Notes under the pieces: generated by a model
Told to the model about the DNA's origin: nothing
The model's database searches: none
Seen by the model: the letters and a program-made list of their open reading frames with translations, nothing else
In this document: positions 49,697-58,785 of the stretch, piece by piece
How positions within the stretch are numbered: position 1 is the first letter of the stretch
Layout of the letters: each line of letters begins with the position of its first letter
Position numbers and translations under genes: made by a program
From: Streptomyces himalayensis subsp. himalayensis
GTDB lineage: Bacteria; Actinomycetota; Actinomycetes; Streptomycetales; Streptomycetaceae
Length of the DNA: 64,000 nt
Direction of reading: 5' to 3'
NCBI RefSeq assembly: GCF_013778455.1
Contig: NZ_JACEHE010000004.1
Span: forward strand, 62,001-126,000

Positions 49697-50365
49697 TCAG
49701 GACAGTTCACGCATCCGGTTGATCTCGCTGGTCTGCTGTGCGATCACATCATTGGCCATCTCTTCGACCTGGATGTTGTTGCCCTGTGCGAGCACATCTG
49801 TGGCCATCGTGATCGCGCCGTCGTGGTGCGTGATCATCAGTTTGAGGAAGAGCTCGTCGAACGCCTTGCCCTTCGCCGCGCGCAACTCCTTCAGCTGCGC
49901 CTCCGTGGCCATGCCCGGCATTGCCGCATGATCATGCTCCTGCTGCTGCGGCTGTTCCGAACCGCCGTGGGTCTTCAGCCAGCCCTTCATGGCGTTGATC
50001 TCCGGCAGCTGGGCGGCGGAGATCCGGTCCGCGAGCCGTTCCACCTGCGACGACCCGGCGCGCGTCGGCACGAGGGCGGTCATCTCGAGGGCCTGGCTGT
50101 GGTGCACGATCATCATCTGCGCATAGGCGAAGTCGGCCGAGTTGGGGGAGTCGTCCGATCCCCTCTTCGCTGCGTCCGCGGCGGACAGCGTCTCGGCCGC
50201 CTCACCCGGCTTGCCGGGGGCTATGACGGAGGGACCGGCCGAGGGCTTCCCAGCGCCGTTCGCGGACCCGTCGTCGGAGTCGCAGCCGCCCAGTGCCATG
50301 ACGGCCACCGTCAGAGAGATGGCGACGACGGCAGCGCGCAAGGGCGACATACGGCGGTAAAACAC
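49697..50365 (-). CDS. DUF305 lipoprotein
   Basis: The GTG at 50365 follows CAGGAGGTTTCA, a strong site, so it is preferred over an upstream start at 50440. The 222-residue protein has a signal with lipobox (VAVMALGGC), then the DUF305 domain in two halves with MMIVHHSQALEM and LMITHHDGAITMA, whose paired histidines suggest metal binding. A His- and Met-rich linker (EHDHAAMPGM) lies between. Its role is unknown; copper or other metal handling is often proposed. It is divergent from the LVIVD-repeat gene, a pairing that I recall as frequent in Streptomyces. Confidence 0.86.
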   Translation of the reverse strand: MFYRRMSPLRAAVVAISLTVAVMALGGCDSDDGSANGAGKPSAGPSVIAPGKPGEAAETLSAADAAKRGSDDSPNSADFAYAQMMIVHHSQALEMTALVPTRAGSSQVERLADRISAAQLPEINAMKGWLKTHGGSEQPQQQEHDHAAMPGMATEAQLKELRAAKGKAFDELFLKLMITHHDGAITMATDVLAQGNNIQVEEMANDVIAQQTSEINRMRELS

Positions 50366-50548
50366 TGAAACCTCCTGTGGCGCAGGGTGAGTTGGGGGAC
50401 CGAAGTCCGTCCTAGCACGCTTCCGAGCACTGGCGATCAAGAAATTTCGTTACGAGTACATTGCACTCTGTTGATCTGTGCATGATGAAGACGATACTGC
50501 GGGGGTGCCTGAACCGTTCATCCGTGAACGGCATCTAGGGAGGATGCA

Positions 50549-52051
50549 GTGACCCTGTTGAAGAACCCCCGAACCCGACGCAGACGCCTGGGAGTTGCCG
50601 CAGCCGCGGCAGGTCTCCTCGGCGCGCTGCTCACGGCCGGACCCGCGGCTGCGACGCCCGACCCCGGCGATGCCCCGGCCGCGCCTGAAAGGGTGTCGAA
50701 GAGCGAGGCCGCCGACGCCGAGGCGGCCATCGAGAGCGGGGAGATACCCGGGCAGGACGAGATCGTCCACTCCGCCAACATCGAACACCTCGTCAACATC
50801 CCCAAGGAGGCCCTGCCGGGCACGAATTCGGACCTGGCCTTCCAGGGCAACTACGCGTTCGCCGGCAACTACGACGGCTTCCGCATCTTCGACATCAGCA
50901 ACCCGAAGGAACCGAAGTCGGTCTCCCAAGTGCTGTGCCCCGGCTCGCAGAACGACATCTCCGTGTCCGGGAACCTGCTCTTCCTCTCCACCGACTCCTC
51001 GCGCAGCGACAACTCCTGCAGCAGCACCACGCAGCCCGCGACCGAGAAGTCGTCCTGGGAGGGCATGAAGGTCTTCGACATCAGCGACAAGGCGAACCCG
51101 AAGTACGTCGCCGCCGTCGAGACCGCCTGCGGCTCGCACACCCACACGCTGGTTCCCGAGGGCAAGAACGTCTACGTCTACGTCTCCTCGTACTCGCCGA
51201 GCGCGACGTTCCCCGACTGCCAGCCGCCGCACGACGGCATCTCCGTCATCAAGGTGCCGCGCAGCGCGCCCGAGAAGGCCGCGATCGTCAACTTCCCCGT
51301 GCTCTTCCCGGGCGACGGCCCCGATGGCGGCGGCAACCCGGGCGCGCCCACCAACCCGGGCGTCTCCAAGACGACGGGCTGCCACGACATCACGGTCCTG
51401 CCCTCCAAGGACCTTGCTGCTGGTGCGTGCATGGGTGACGGCATCCTGTTCTCCATCGAGGATCCCGAGCACCCGAAGGTCATCGACCAGGTCCAGGACA
51501 ACGTCAACTTCGCGTTCTGGCACTCGGCGACCTTCAACCAGACGACGGACAAGGTCGTCTTCACCGACGAGCTGGGCGGCGGCAGCGGAGCCACCTGCAA
51601 CGCGGCCATCGGCCCGAACCGTGGCGCCAACGGCATCTACGACATCGTCGGCAAGGGCGACGAGAGCAAGCTGGTCTTCCGCAGCTACTACAAGATCCCG
51701 CGCCACCAGGCCGACACCGAGAACTGCGTGGCCCACAACGGCTCCATCATCCCCGTCAAGGGCAAGGACCTGATGGTCCAGGCCTGGTACCAGGGCGGCG
51801 TCTCGGTCTGGGACTTCACCGACTCGTCGAAGCCGAAGGAGATCGCCTACTTCGAGCGTGGGCCGCTCACCACGGACCGCATCGTCGTGGGTGGTTCCTG
51901 GTCGGCGTACTACTACAACGGCTACATCTACTCGAACGACATCGCCAAGGGCCTCGACGTCCTGAAGATCAGCGACAGGAGGACCGACCCTGCCAAGCGC
52001 GTCCGTCTCAGCGAGCTGAACGTCCAGACGCAGCCGGACTACTTCGACTGA
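50549..52051 (+). CDS. LVIVD-repeat secreted protein
   Basis: The 500-residue protein has a Sec signal (LGVAAAAAGLLGALLTAGPAAA, cleaved around 33-36) and a beta-propeller of LVIVD repeats (DGFRIFDISNPKEPKSVSQV, GMKVFDISDKANPKYVAAVE, GVSVWDFTDSSKPKEIAYFE). GTG at 50549 has AGGGAGG upstream. It is exported and possibly surface-attached, but has no cell-wall anchor. The gene is divergent from the DUF305 gene; the 183-bp spacer holds both promoters. Confidence 0.86.
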   Translation: MTLLKNPRTRRRRLGVAAAAAGLLGALLTAGPAAATPDPGDAPAAPERVSKSEAADAEAAIESGEIPGQDEIVHSANIEHLVNIPKEALPGTNSDLAFQGNYAFAGNYDGFRIFDISNPKEPKSVSQVLCPGSQNDISVSGNLLFLSTDSSRSDNSCSSTTQPATEKSSWEGMKVFDISDKANPKYVAAVETACGSHTHTLVPEGKNVYVYVSSYSPSATFPDCQPPHDGISVIKVPRSAPEKAAIVNFPVLFPGDGPDGGGNPGAPTNPGVSKTTGCHDITVLPSKDLAAGACMGDGILFSIEDPEHPKVIDQVQDNVNFAFWHSATFNQTTDKVVFTDELGGGSGATCNAAIGPNRGANGIYDIVGKGDESKLVFRSYYKIPRHQADTENCVAHNGSIIPVKGKDLMVQAWYQGGVSVWDFTDSSKPKEIAYFERGPLTTDRIVVGGSWSAYYYNGYIYSNDIAKGLDVLKISDRRTDPAKRVRLSELNVQTQPDYFD

Positions 52052-52143
52052 TCAAGTTTGACCGATCAGTCCGGCCAGTCAGTCCGACCGGGCGGATTCG
52101 ACCGGTCAAGACGGTCGGCCGGCAGCTGATCAAGTCGAAGTGA

Positions 52144-52833
52144 TCAGGTCGACTGGTCGACGGAATCCTGGCCGGCCGGGGACCGCCCCGTCACGATGAT
52201 CGGGGCGAACTCCACGGCACGCGTCCCGCCGGGCGGCTCCTCGCCCGGCGGGACACCGAGCTCCCACTCCAGCCCGTACCGCTTGAACAGCTCTGCCCGC
52301 AGCGTCGCCATGGGCATCGGAGCCCCGGGCATCAGCTCCGCGAACACCGCGCCCATCAGCAGGGCACGCAGCACCGGATAGTCGTGGTCCACGTCCGTCG
52401 TCCCGTACCGCTGGACGGTGTCGCGCAGCAGTTCGGCGAGCCGCTGCTGCTCCGGGCACTGAATGAAGCCCTCCGCCTGCAGGATTCCCGCCATGTGGGA
52501 CCGCATCAGCAACGGCCAGTCCTCGGCCAGCCCCAGAATCGCGTCGATGGCCCTGGCCATCCGCTCACGGCCGTCCTCGGTCCGCGGCTCCCGCTCGAGC
52601 GCATCCTGGAGCGTACGGTGCATCAGCCGGTGCACGGCCGACTGCAGCAACTGGCGCTTCCCGGGGAAGTAATACGACACCAGGCCCCGCGCCGCCCCGG
52701 CCCGGTCCGCGATGTCGCCGAGCGTCGTCGCCTCGTATCCGCGTTCGCTGACCAGCTCGACCGTCGCCTGCAGCAGTCGCTCCCGGGATCGTCGGCGCAA
52801 TTCTTCATTGACCGATGCGCTGCGCGGGGACAT
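52144..52833 (-). CDS. TetR-family transcriptional regulator
   Basis: The ATG at 52833 is preceded by a weak AGGAGTAC site. The 229-residue protein has a TetR helix-turn-helix (ERLLQATVELVSERGYEATT, LGDIADRAGAARGLVSYYFP) and a helical ligand-binding C-terminus. A palindrome upstream overlaps its promoter, which shows autoregulation. No target operon is evident next to it: the upstream spacer of about 260 bp is empty up to the HAD gene. Confidence 0.85.
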   Translation of the reverse strand: MSPRSASVNEELRRRSRERLLQATVELVSERGYEATTLGDIADRAGAARGLVSYYFPGKRQLLQSAVHRLMHRTLQDALEREPRTEDGRERMARAIDAILGLAEDWPLLMRSHMAGILQAEGFIQCPEQQRLAELLRDTVQRYGTTDVDHDYPVLRALLMGAVFAELMPGAPMPMATLRAELFKRYGLEWELGVPPGEEPPGGTRAVEFAPIIVTGRSPAGQDSVDQST

Positions 52834-52850
52834 CCTGTACTCCTGCGTTG

Positions 52851-52867
52851 ACTGGCTCCGAGCCAGT
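52851..52867. promoter_or_regulatory. TetR operator
   Basis: ACTGGCTCCGAGCCAGT is a perfect palindrome with a single central base. On the minus strand it is preceded by TATACT, a good -10 element for the TetR gene, so the repressor would block its own promoter. Confidence 0.7.
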
Positions 52868-53097
52868 ATACTCGGAGAGTCCGAAAGCAGCCGTAAGCGG
52901 CCCTTTCGGGGTGGCTGTCCGCATGGGCGACGCGGGGGATCGTCCATGTGGACAGCGGCGCGTTCAGCCAGGTCGACATGGGCATCGCGGTGCGTTGCGC
53001 CCATGGTTCCAGTCTCGCGCGCCGGGCGGCGGGAGGTGTGTCCCTGAAACGGCGGCGGGTGCCAGGGCTCCTGGCCGGGAATCCCCTGTGCCACACC
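52868..53097. other. Spacer between the TetR gene and the HAD gene
   Basis: No gene is supported; some frames are open, but none has protein-like composition. Confidence 0.4.
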
Positions 53098-53793
53098 TCA
53101 GCCGATGAGGTCCAGCACTGGCCGTAGCCCGTCAGGCCGGTCCAGCGCAGGCAGATGCTCCACGAAGTGCACCGCGCAGCCGAGAGCGGCCGCACCACCG
53201 TCCGCACGCCGGTCGTCGCCGACCATGAGCGTGTCCTGTGGTGTGACGCCGAGTGCGTCGCAGGCCGTCGCGAACAGCCGCGGGTCCGGCTTCTGGATGC
53301 CGTGCTCGTACGACAGGACGTACGTGCCCACGTACGGGTCGAGGCCGTGTTCGCGGAAGATCGGCCGGAGATCCCAGCCGATGTTGCTGACCACTCCCAC
53401 GGCGATCCCGCGACCGCGCAGCGCCTGGAGAACCTCGGCGGCGTCGGGATAGGGAGCCCATGCGGCGGGAGTCATATGGCGGTCATAGAGCGCGTCATGC
53501 AGCGCCGGGTCGGGCAACGGCACCTGGCGGGAGAGTCCGGTGTATGCGGCCCGGTGCAGTTCGGCGGTCCTGTCCCGGGTGGCCCATGCCTCCGCGAGGT
53601 GGTCGGGCACGTGCTGCGGAAACGACCCGCCGGCCAGGGCGCCGGCAGCCTCCAGGGCGGCGGCGGTGCGGAGCAACTCCGGCTCGGGAAGGACGATTCC
53701 CGCCTCGTCGAGCACGGCGCGCAACCACGATTCGCTGGACTCGATACGGAACAGGGTCCCGGAGAAGTCGAACAACACGCCTTTGATCGTCAT
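53098..53793 (-). CDS. HAD-superfamily hydrolase (phosphatase)
   Basis: The 231-residue protein has HAD motif I FDFSGTLFRIE. Here the position of the acid/base Asp is Ser (DFSGT for DxDGT), so turnover may be altered. Motif II GVVSNIGWDLRPIF, motif III KPDPRLFATA and motif IV MVGDDRRADGGAAALG are normal. The substrate is not known. It is followed by the PAP2 gene on the same strand upstream (its 5' side), 33 bases away, and may share its transcript. Confidence 0.82.
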   Translation of the reverse strand: MTIKGVLFDFSGTLFRIESSESWLRAVLDEAGIVLPEPELLRTAAALEAAGALAGGSFPQHVPDHLAEAWATRDRTAELHRAAYTGLSRQVPLPDPALHDALYDRHMTPAAWAPYPDAAEVLQALRGRGIAVGVVSNIGWDLRPIFREHGLDPYVGTYVLSYEHGIQKPDPRLFATACDALGVTPQDTLMVGDDRRADGGAAALGCAVHFVEHLPALDRPDGLRPVLDLIG

Positions 53794-53826
53794 GGGCCTG
53801 ATCCTTCGCGCCCCTGCCTCATCCGG

Positions 53827-54627
53827 TCAAGGACGGCCGGAGCCGCGCACCTCCTGAGCGCGTCCATCGCGCCACGTCGTGTGCCGCCCGGTCTTCCCCG
53901 GCACGTCGTCTCCTTGCTGCATCACGTCCCCGTACGGCATGCCCCTCCTGTCCGGCATGACCCTCCCGTAGGACGTCACCGCGAGCGCCACCAGCAGGGA
54001 CCCGAGCAACCAGCCGCCCAGTACGTCCGACGGCCAGTGCACACCCAGCCATACGCGGGTCAGCCCGACCCCGATGACGGAGAACACGGCGAGCACCACC
54101 GCCGCGCGCCACAGGGCCCGCCCCGCGCCGTAGAGCCGGACCAGCCACAGCAGCAGCCCGCACACGACCGTCGCCGTCATGGCATGGCCTGAGGGAAAGG
54201 CCGCGTAGTGGGCGGAGTCCACGGGGTCGGGCCACACGGGCCGTTCGCGTCCGACCGCCGCCTTGAGTGACTGCTGGATACATGTGCCGATTGCACATGT
54301 GGCTGCAACCCATAGGGCGAGCCACCATGCACGGTGCCGCCAGGCCAGCCACACAGCGGTGGCGGCGCACAGCGCACGCATTGTCCAGGGATCCCACACC
54401 CAGTCCGTCAGAATGCGGTTGACCTGCGTGAGCTCCGGTTCGGCGACCGCCCAGCGGTGCGTCGTGCGGGAGATGCCGCCGTCGAGGTCCACAAGGGGCC
54501 CCCACTGGAGCGTGACCAGCAGGACGAGCAGAACCGAGGGAACCGCAAGGGCCAGAGCGGCGCGCGCGGACCGGGTGTCGAGTGTGCGGTGTGTGCGGGC
54601 CGGATCCTGAAGCGGTGCAGGGTGCAT
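53827..54627 (-). CDS. PAP2-type phosphatase (membrane)
   Basis: ATG at 54627 is the preferred start; a start at 54675 is also possible. The 266-residue protein has five to six membrane helices with PAP2 motifs: KAAVGRERP, FPSGHAMT and GLTRVWLGVHWPSD, so the catalytic Lys, Arg, Ser-Gly-His and Arg-His residues are there. It removes phosphate from lipid phosphates such as phosphatidate or undecaprenyl pyrophosphate. The C-terminal tail of about 50 residues is charged and poorly conserved. Confidence 0.87.
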   Translation of the reverse strand: MHPAPLQDPARTHRTLDTRSARAALALAVPSVLLVLLVTLQWGPLVDLDGGISRTTHRWAVAEPELTQVNRILTDWVWDPWTMRALCAATAVWLAWRHRAWWLALWVAATCAIGTCIQQSLKAAVGRERPVWPDPVDSAHYAAFPSGHAMTATVVCGLLLWLVRLYGAGRALWRAAVVLAVFSVIGVGLTRVWLGVHWPSDVLGGWLLGSLLVALAVTSYGRVMPDRRGMPYGDVMQQGDDVPGKTGRHTTWRDGRAQEVRGSGRP

Positions 54628-54685
54628 GGAGTGATACTCGCCGACGGCCCGGCCCGAAGGCCAACTCCGGGGCATGTGGCCCGTG

Positions 54686-55621
54686 TCATCCCAGGGCGTG
54701 CAGGCCGGGCACGAACGTCACCAGCAGCGGCACGACGGGCACCAGGGCGGCGGCCGCGGTCAACTGCAGCCGGCGTCCGGCGGTCAGCCGAGCCGGGGGA
54801 GCGAGCAACCGGTGCACCCGCTGCGGCACATGCGCCTCCGGAGCTGGGCAAGGGCCGAAGACCCCCCGGTCCTCGTTCAGGCCGACCAGGGCAAGCGCGA
54901 TCGTCAGCCGTCCGAAACGGCGCGACGCGACGTCGTCGGCCGCCAGTTCGACCAGCCAGTGCATCTCGTCCCGGAAGGCCGCGAAGACCGGTACCTGCGG
55001 AAAGCCGTTGGCCAGCGCGGCCGAGCAGTGAAGCAGCCAGTCGTGCCGGGCCTGCGCATGTCCCTGCTCGTGGGCGAGCACGGCATCCAACTGACGCCCC
55101 TTCAACCGGCGCAACGCTGCCGTGGTGATGACCAGCCGGGGCGCCGCACCCGGCAGCCACCAGGCGTCGGGGCGCTCGCCCTCCAGTACCACGAGCCGGT
55201 CACTGCCCGGCTCCTCGCCGGGCAGCAGCGGTGCACGGACGAGGAGTTCGGCCCGCCGCTTCCTGCGCCGCCCCCGCGCACGGGCGATCTCGCGGGTCAG
55301 CATCGCCGCGGTCCACACACCGCCGCAGGCGAGCAGTACGGCGATCGCCGCAGGCCAGGGACCGGTGGTGCCGGGGTTGTACGCGGCCACGACCGCGTGC
55401 GGCGCCGGGGCGAACACATGACCGCGCACCGCCTGCCAGGCGACAGCGGCGCTGAGCGTCATCGAGAGGGCGCAGCACAGCAGAACGGCCGCCACGACGC
55501 ACTGCCACACCCACAACGCGACCACCGGTTCGCGTTCCGCCCAGTCGGACCGGGCGAGCAGCCGCGGGGCCATGACGGCGGTCAGGGCGCCGAGCAGCAG
55601 CAGTGCCGCGGGGACCATCAT
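54686..55621 (-). CDS. M56-family membrane metallopeptidase
   Basis: Two ATGs stand side by side at 55621 and 55618. The 311-residue protein has four membrane helices and the zinc-binding HEQGH (HEXXH) in LDAVLAHEQGHAQARHDWLL, with a distant Glu in LAADDVASRRFG. Family members are BlaR1/MecR1-like; here there is no penicillin-binding sensor domain and no BlaI repressor gene is adjacent. It is followed on the minus strand by the PAP2 gene and preceded by the DUF5134 gene, a frequent Streptomyces pairing. Confidence 0.87.
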   Translation of the reverse strand: MMVPAALLLLGALTAVMAPRLLARSDWAEREPVVALWVWQCVVAAVLLCCALSMTLSAAVAWQAVRGHVFAPAPHAVVAAYNPGTTGPWPAAIAVLLACGGVWTAAMLTREIARARGRRRKRRAELLVRAPLLPGEEPGSDRLVVLEGERPDAWWLPGAAPRLVITTAALRRLKGRQLDAVLAHEQGHAQARHDWLLHCSAALANGFPQVPVFAAFRDEMHWLVELAADDVASRRFGRLTIALALVGLNEDRGVFGPCPAPEAHVPQRVHRLLAPPARLTAGRRLQLTAAAALVPVVPLLVTFVPGLHALG

Positions 55622-55725
55622 GAGCGCCAGCCTATTCAGGGGGCGGTGCCCGAGGGTATGGGCCGTCGCTGCAAGTGACGTATGCCACGGGCGGATCCGG
55701 GACCTGCCGGACCGGAGAACGGGTG

Positions 55726-56325
55726 TCAGAGCGTGAGCAGCATCGCGATCATGCCGATGCCCATGGACAGCCGGCACGCCCGGGCCAGCTCCGGCCGGTC
55801 GCCCCACGCGGCCGGCGCGGAACCACGGCCGCCGTGTCCCTCTCCCAAGCTCTCGGCTTCGCCCGAGAAGGAGGGACCTCCAGCCGCCGCCACGGGCACG
55901 AGCCGGACGCCCGCCCACAGCACGTATCCGGCGAAGTAGAGCAGCAGTACGCCCGTGAGCAGCGGAACACCCGCGCCGCCATGACCGGCGTGCCCCTCTG
56001 GTGCGGCGGCCATCACCGCCGCCATGTACACCATGGCGAACGCGCCCACCAGGTGGTGCAGATGGTGCGGGCTGGTACGGGCCGCCCACAGAGCGTGCAG
56101 CGCCGCGGCGCCGAACACCGCCGTATAGAGGAGCCACGTCCAGGGCGGCGGGGTCAGTGCGGCGGCGGGCACGCTCATCACGGCCATCCCGAAGCCCATG
56201 AGGGCTTCGCCGCCCGCCGCCCGGCGCTGATCCTCCACGCCGCTGCGCATGCGGAGCAGACAGTACGCCCCGGCCGCCGCACACAGCGCGACGAGCAGCC
56301 AGCCGGACGATGCCGGTCCGTGCAC
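55726..56325 (-). CDS. DUF5134 membrane protein
   Basis: GTG at 56325 follows GGGGGAGGTG; the longer upstream frame lacks a site. The 199-residue protein has five to six membrane segments (SGWLLVALCAAAGAYCLLRM, GFGMAVMSVPAAAL, WLLYTAVFGAAALHALWAA, GVPLLTGVLLLYFAGYVLWAG) and His-rich loops (SPHHLHHLVG, APEGHAGHGG). The C-terminal part contains about 15 residues (GGPSFSGEAESLGEG) encoded by a hairpin repeat (55838-55881) inserted in frame. The function is unknown; metal handling fits the histidines. Confidence 0.82.
   Translation of the reverse strand: MHGPASSGWLLVALCAAAGAYCLLRMRSGVEDQRRAAGGEALMGFGMAVMSVPAAALTPPPWTWLLYTAVFGAAALHALWAARTSPHHLHHLVGAFAMVYMAAVMAAAPEGHAGHGGAGVPLLTGVLLLYFAGYVLWAGVRLVPVAAAGGPSFSGEAESLGEGHGGRGSAPAAWGDRPELARACRLSMGIGMIAMLLTL
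55838..55881. repeat. Hairpin repeat inside the DUF5134 gene
   Basis: CCCTCTCCCAAGCTCTCGG, CTTCGCCCGAG and GGAGGGACCTCC make a hairpin with the CGAAGCCGAGAGC core that also lies in copA (24939-24983). It is a degenerate copy of the dispersed Streptomyces element and keeps the reading frame. Confidence 0.5.
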
Positions 56326-56495
56326 GGCGCACCTCCCCCGCTCGACGATGTCGGCGAGTAGATGCCCCCGGGCTGCGGGGGCGCATGCGAGCGCACGGGG
56401 GTATTGGGGGAGCACTCGGCATGGAGAGGGGGAGGGGAGGGGGCCGATCGGTTTTCGAATGTTTTTCTTGTGAAACACTTGCTAAACTTGTCTCC
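56326..56495. promoter_or_regulatory. Divergent promoter region of DUF5134 and FUSC-MarR
   Basis: The end of the spacer is unusually AT-rich for this genome (56452-56492, with TTTTTCTTGTGAAACACTTG and TAAACTTG). Repeated ACTTG elements and a possible -35 TTGTGA with -10 TAAACT fit a promoter with a MarR site in front of the FUSC gene. Confidence 0.45.
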
Positions 56496-58160
56496 ATGAG
56501 CAGCGCACCACCCCACCAGCCTCGACGTGTCCACCGGCTGCCGCTTGCCGGTGTCCTGCGCCTCGGCAAGGCGCCCGACATCTGGTTCAAGCGGGCCTGG
56601 AGCGTCGCGATCTCGGCAGCGATCCCGATCCTCACGCTGCTGGCGCTCGACCGGCTCGATCTCGCCATGTACACCATGGCCGGTTCGTTCTGTGCCCTCT
56701 ACGCGCACAATCGCCCCTACGCCGCACGCGCGCGTGCCCTCTTCTGGGTCGTCGTCGGCATGGTCGCGGGGCTCGCCGTCGCCCTGGTCACCGCCTCGCT
56801 CACAAGTTCCGCGGTGGTGCTGGTGACCGTCGGAGCGGTACTCGCCGCCGCGCAGAAGATCCTCTGCGATGCGACGCGTCTCGGCCCGCCCGGCTCGGTG
56901 ATCTTCACTTTCATCACCTCCGCCTCGCTGTTCGCTCCGCAGACGCTCGGACAGGTGCCCGGCCATCTCGCGCTGGCAGCCGGTGCCGGCGTCGTCTCCT
57001 GGCTGATCGGCATGGCACCCGCCCTGGTCCGGCCGCACGGCCCCGAGCGCCGCGCCACCGCCGACGCCCTGAATGCCGCAGCCGCCTACGTCGGCACCCA
57101 GGGCACCGCCGCCGGGCATGAACGCGCCCGGAGCGCAGGTGCCGCCGCCATCCACGCGGCCTGGGAGTCGCTGATGGCCACCGGCGAGCGCACCGCGGCG
57201 CGGCGCGCCCTCGAACTCCTCGTCGTCCGCGCCGAGGTCGCCCTGGCCGCCCCCACGGCCACGGACGCCGTACAGCTGCGCGCCTGGGCCAGGGCACTGC
57301 GCGGCAGCGGCGCGGTACCCCGCCCCCCGGTCACGATCGGCGCCGCCGACGAACTCCTCGGCGTCGACGCCGAGGCCGCGGGCGCGAAGCCCTCGCTGTG
57401 GCGCCGCATCGGCCCCGGCTCGCCGCTACTGCCCATCGCCCTGCGCTGCGCCATCGGCTGCGCCGTCGCCGGATATGCGTCACTCGCCCTCGGCGTCGGC
57501 CGCCCGTACTGGGCCATCGTCACCGCGGCCTCCCTCTACCAGGCCAACGTCACGCTGTCCTGGAAGCGGGGCGTGCAGCGCGTCGTCGGCAATCTCGTCG
57601 GCGTGCTGCTGTTCGCGGCGATCGTGCCGGTCGCCCACCTCGGCCAGGCGGCGCTCGTCGTCTGCTTCCTGGTCGTCAGCTGGGTCGTCGAGTGGCTGAT
57701 GGGCCGCAACTACTGGCTCGGCAGCGCGTTCGTGACGCCCATGGCACTGCTCATCACCGAGTTCGCGCAGTTCCAGCAGACCGGCGAACTGGTCGTCGAC
57801 CGAGTCGTGGACACGCTGGTCGGCGCCCTGGTCGGCATGGCCGCCGCCATCGCCGTCACGAACCGGCGCGCCGCCGACCAGATCGAGCGCGCCCTGACAG
57901 CCACCGACAGCGCCCGCGAACATGCCGAGCGCATCCTGGCCGACCCCCACCCCGCGCCCGGCGCCCTGGAAACAGCCCGCCGAGCTCTCGCCGCAGCGGT
58001 CGTCGCCCTGCGCGACGCAGCCGACGCCGCCGCAGGAGAATGGTGGCAGCGCGCGCTGCCCATGGAGAAGGTGGTCCTCGCCGAGCAGGCCGGACACCGT
58101 ACGCTTGCCGCCTTGGTACGGCGGCAGGGCCTGCACGCATCGGAAGGTGCACGGACATGA
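56496..58160 (+). CDS. FUSC-family membrane protein
   Basis: The ATG at 56496 has only a weak site, in line with a very short leader. The 554-residue protein has two FUSC membrane modules (KRAWSVAISAAIPILTLLAL to LIGMAPALV; LPIALRCAIGCAVAGYASLA to GALVGMAAAIAVTN) joined by a soluble middle part of about 140 residues, then a helical tail. It fits FUSC/aromatic acid exporter proteins. Its stop overlaps the ATG of a MarR regulator, so the two form an operon in which MarR probably represses its own efflux partner and responds to the transported compound. Confidence 0.83.
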   Translation: MSSAPPHQPRRVHRLPLAGVLRLGKAPDIWFKRAWSVAISAAIPILTLLALDRLDLAMYTMAGSFCALYAHNRPYAARARALFWVVVGMVAGLAVALVTASLTSSAVVLVTVGAVLAAAQKILCDATRLGPPGSVIFTFITSASLFAPQTLGQVPGHLALAAGAGVVSWLIGMAPALVRPHGPERRATADALNAAAAYVGTQGTAAGHERARSAGAAAIHAAWESLMATGERTAARRALELLVVRAEVALAAPTATDAVQLRAWARALRGSGAVPRPPVTIGAADELLGVDAEAAGAKPSLWRRIGPGSPLLPIALRCAIGCAVAGYASLALGVGRPYWAIVTAASLYQANVTLSWKRGVQRVVGNLVGVLLFAAIVPVAHLGQAALVVCFLVVSWVVEWLMGRNYWLGSAFVTPMALLITEFAQFQQTGELVVDRVVDTLVGALVGMAAAIAVTNRRAADQIERALTATDSAREHAERILADPHPAPGALETARRALAAAVVALRDAADAAAGEWWQRALPMEKVVLAEQAGHRTLAALVRRQGLHASEGART

Positions 58161-58702
58161 CGACACCGAACCGCCGTACGGCGGCCGACGACACCGTCGC
58201 CGTGGTGGTGCGGCAGTGGCAGGCCGTCCATCCCGGCACGGACACCGGACCCATGGAGATCATCGGCCGCATCAACCGCTGTGCGGCACTGCTGCAGCAG
58301 GCCGAGGACGCGCCACTGCGGCGGGCCGGACTCACCCGCCCCGAGTTCGACCTCCTCGGCGCACTGCGCCGTACGGGCCGCGACCTGACGCCGAGCGGGC
58401 TCGCACGCGAGACCTTCTCCTCCGGTGCCGCCGTCACCAAGCGCCTCAAGCAGCTCCAGGAGCGCGGTCTCATCGAGCGGCACGGCGACGTCCGCGACCG
58501 GCGCGTCGCCCATGTGACGCTGACGGACGCGGGTCGCGACCTGGTCGACTCGATCCTCCCCGTGCAGCTCGGCTACGAGAAGGACGTCCTCTCCGGCCTC
58601 GACCCCGCGGACCAGCGGGAGCTGAGCGCCCGCCTGGGAGAGCTGCTCCGCCGCTTGGAGGGGGGCACTGGGCGGGCCCCGGGCCTAGGCCCAGGGCCCT
58701 AG
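58157..58702 (+). CDS. MarR-family transcriptional regulator
   Basis: The ATG at 58157 overlaps the FUSC stop (ATGA). The 181-residue protein has the MarR winged helix (LRRAGLTRPEFDLLGALRRT, SGLARETFSSGAAVTKRLKQ, LIERHGDVRDRRVAHVTLTD). The last 15 residues are Gly-, Pro- and Arg-rich and not part of the fold. MarR proteins respond to aromatic compounds, which suits control of the FUSC gene in the same operon. Confidence 0.9.
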   Translation: MTTPNRRTAADDTVAVVVRQWQAVHPGTDTGPMEIIGRINRCAALLQQAEDAPLRRAGLTRPEFDLLGALRRTGRDLTPSGLARETFSSGAAVTKRLKQLQERGLIERHGDVRDRRVAHVTLTDAGRDLVDSILPVQLGYEKDVLSGLDPADQRELSARLGELLRRLEGGTGRAPGLGPGP

Positions 58703-58785
58703 GCCCGGCGCCACAGAAGGACTGGTGCCGGGGCCGGTGCCTGAGGCCTGCCGGGGCGTGAAGCCGAACCGAGCGGCCCGAGGGG

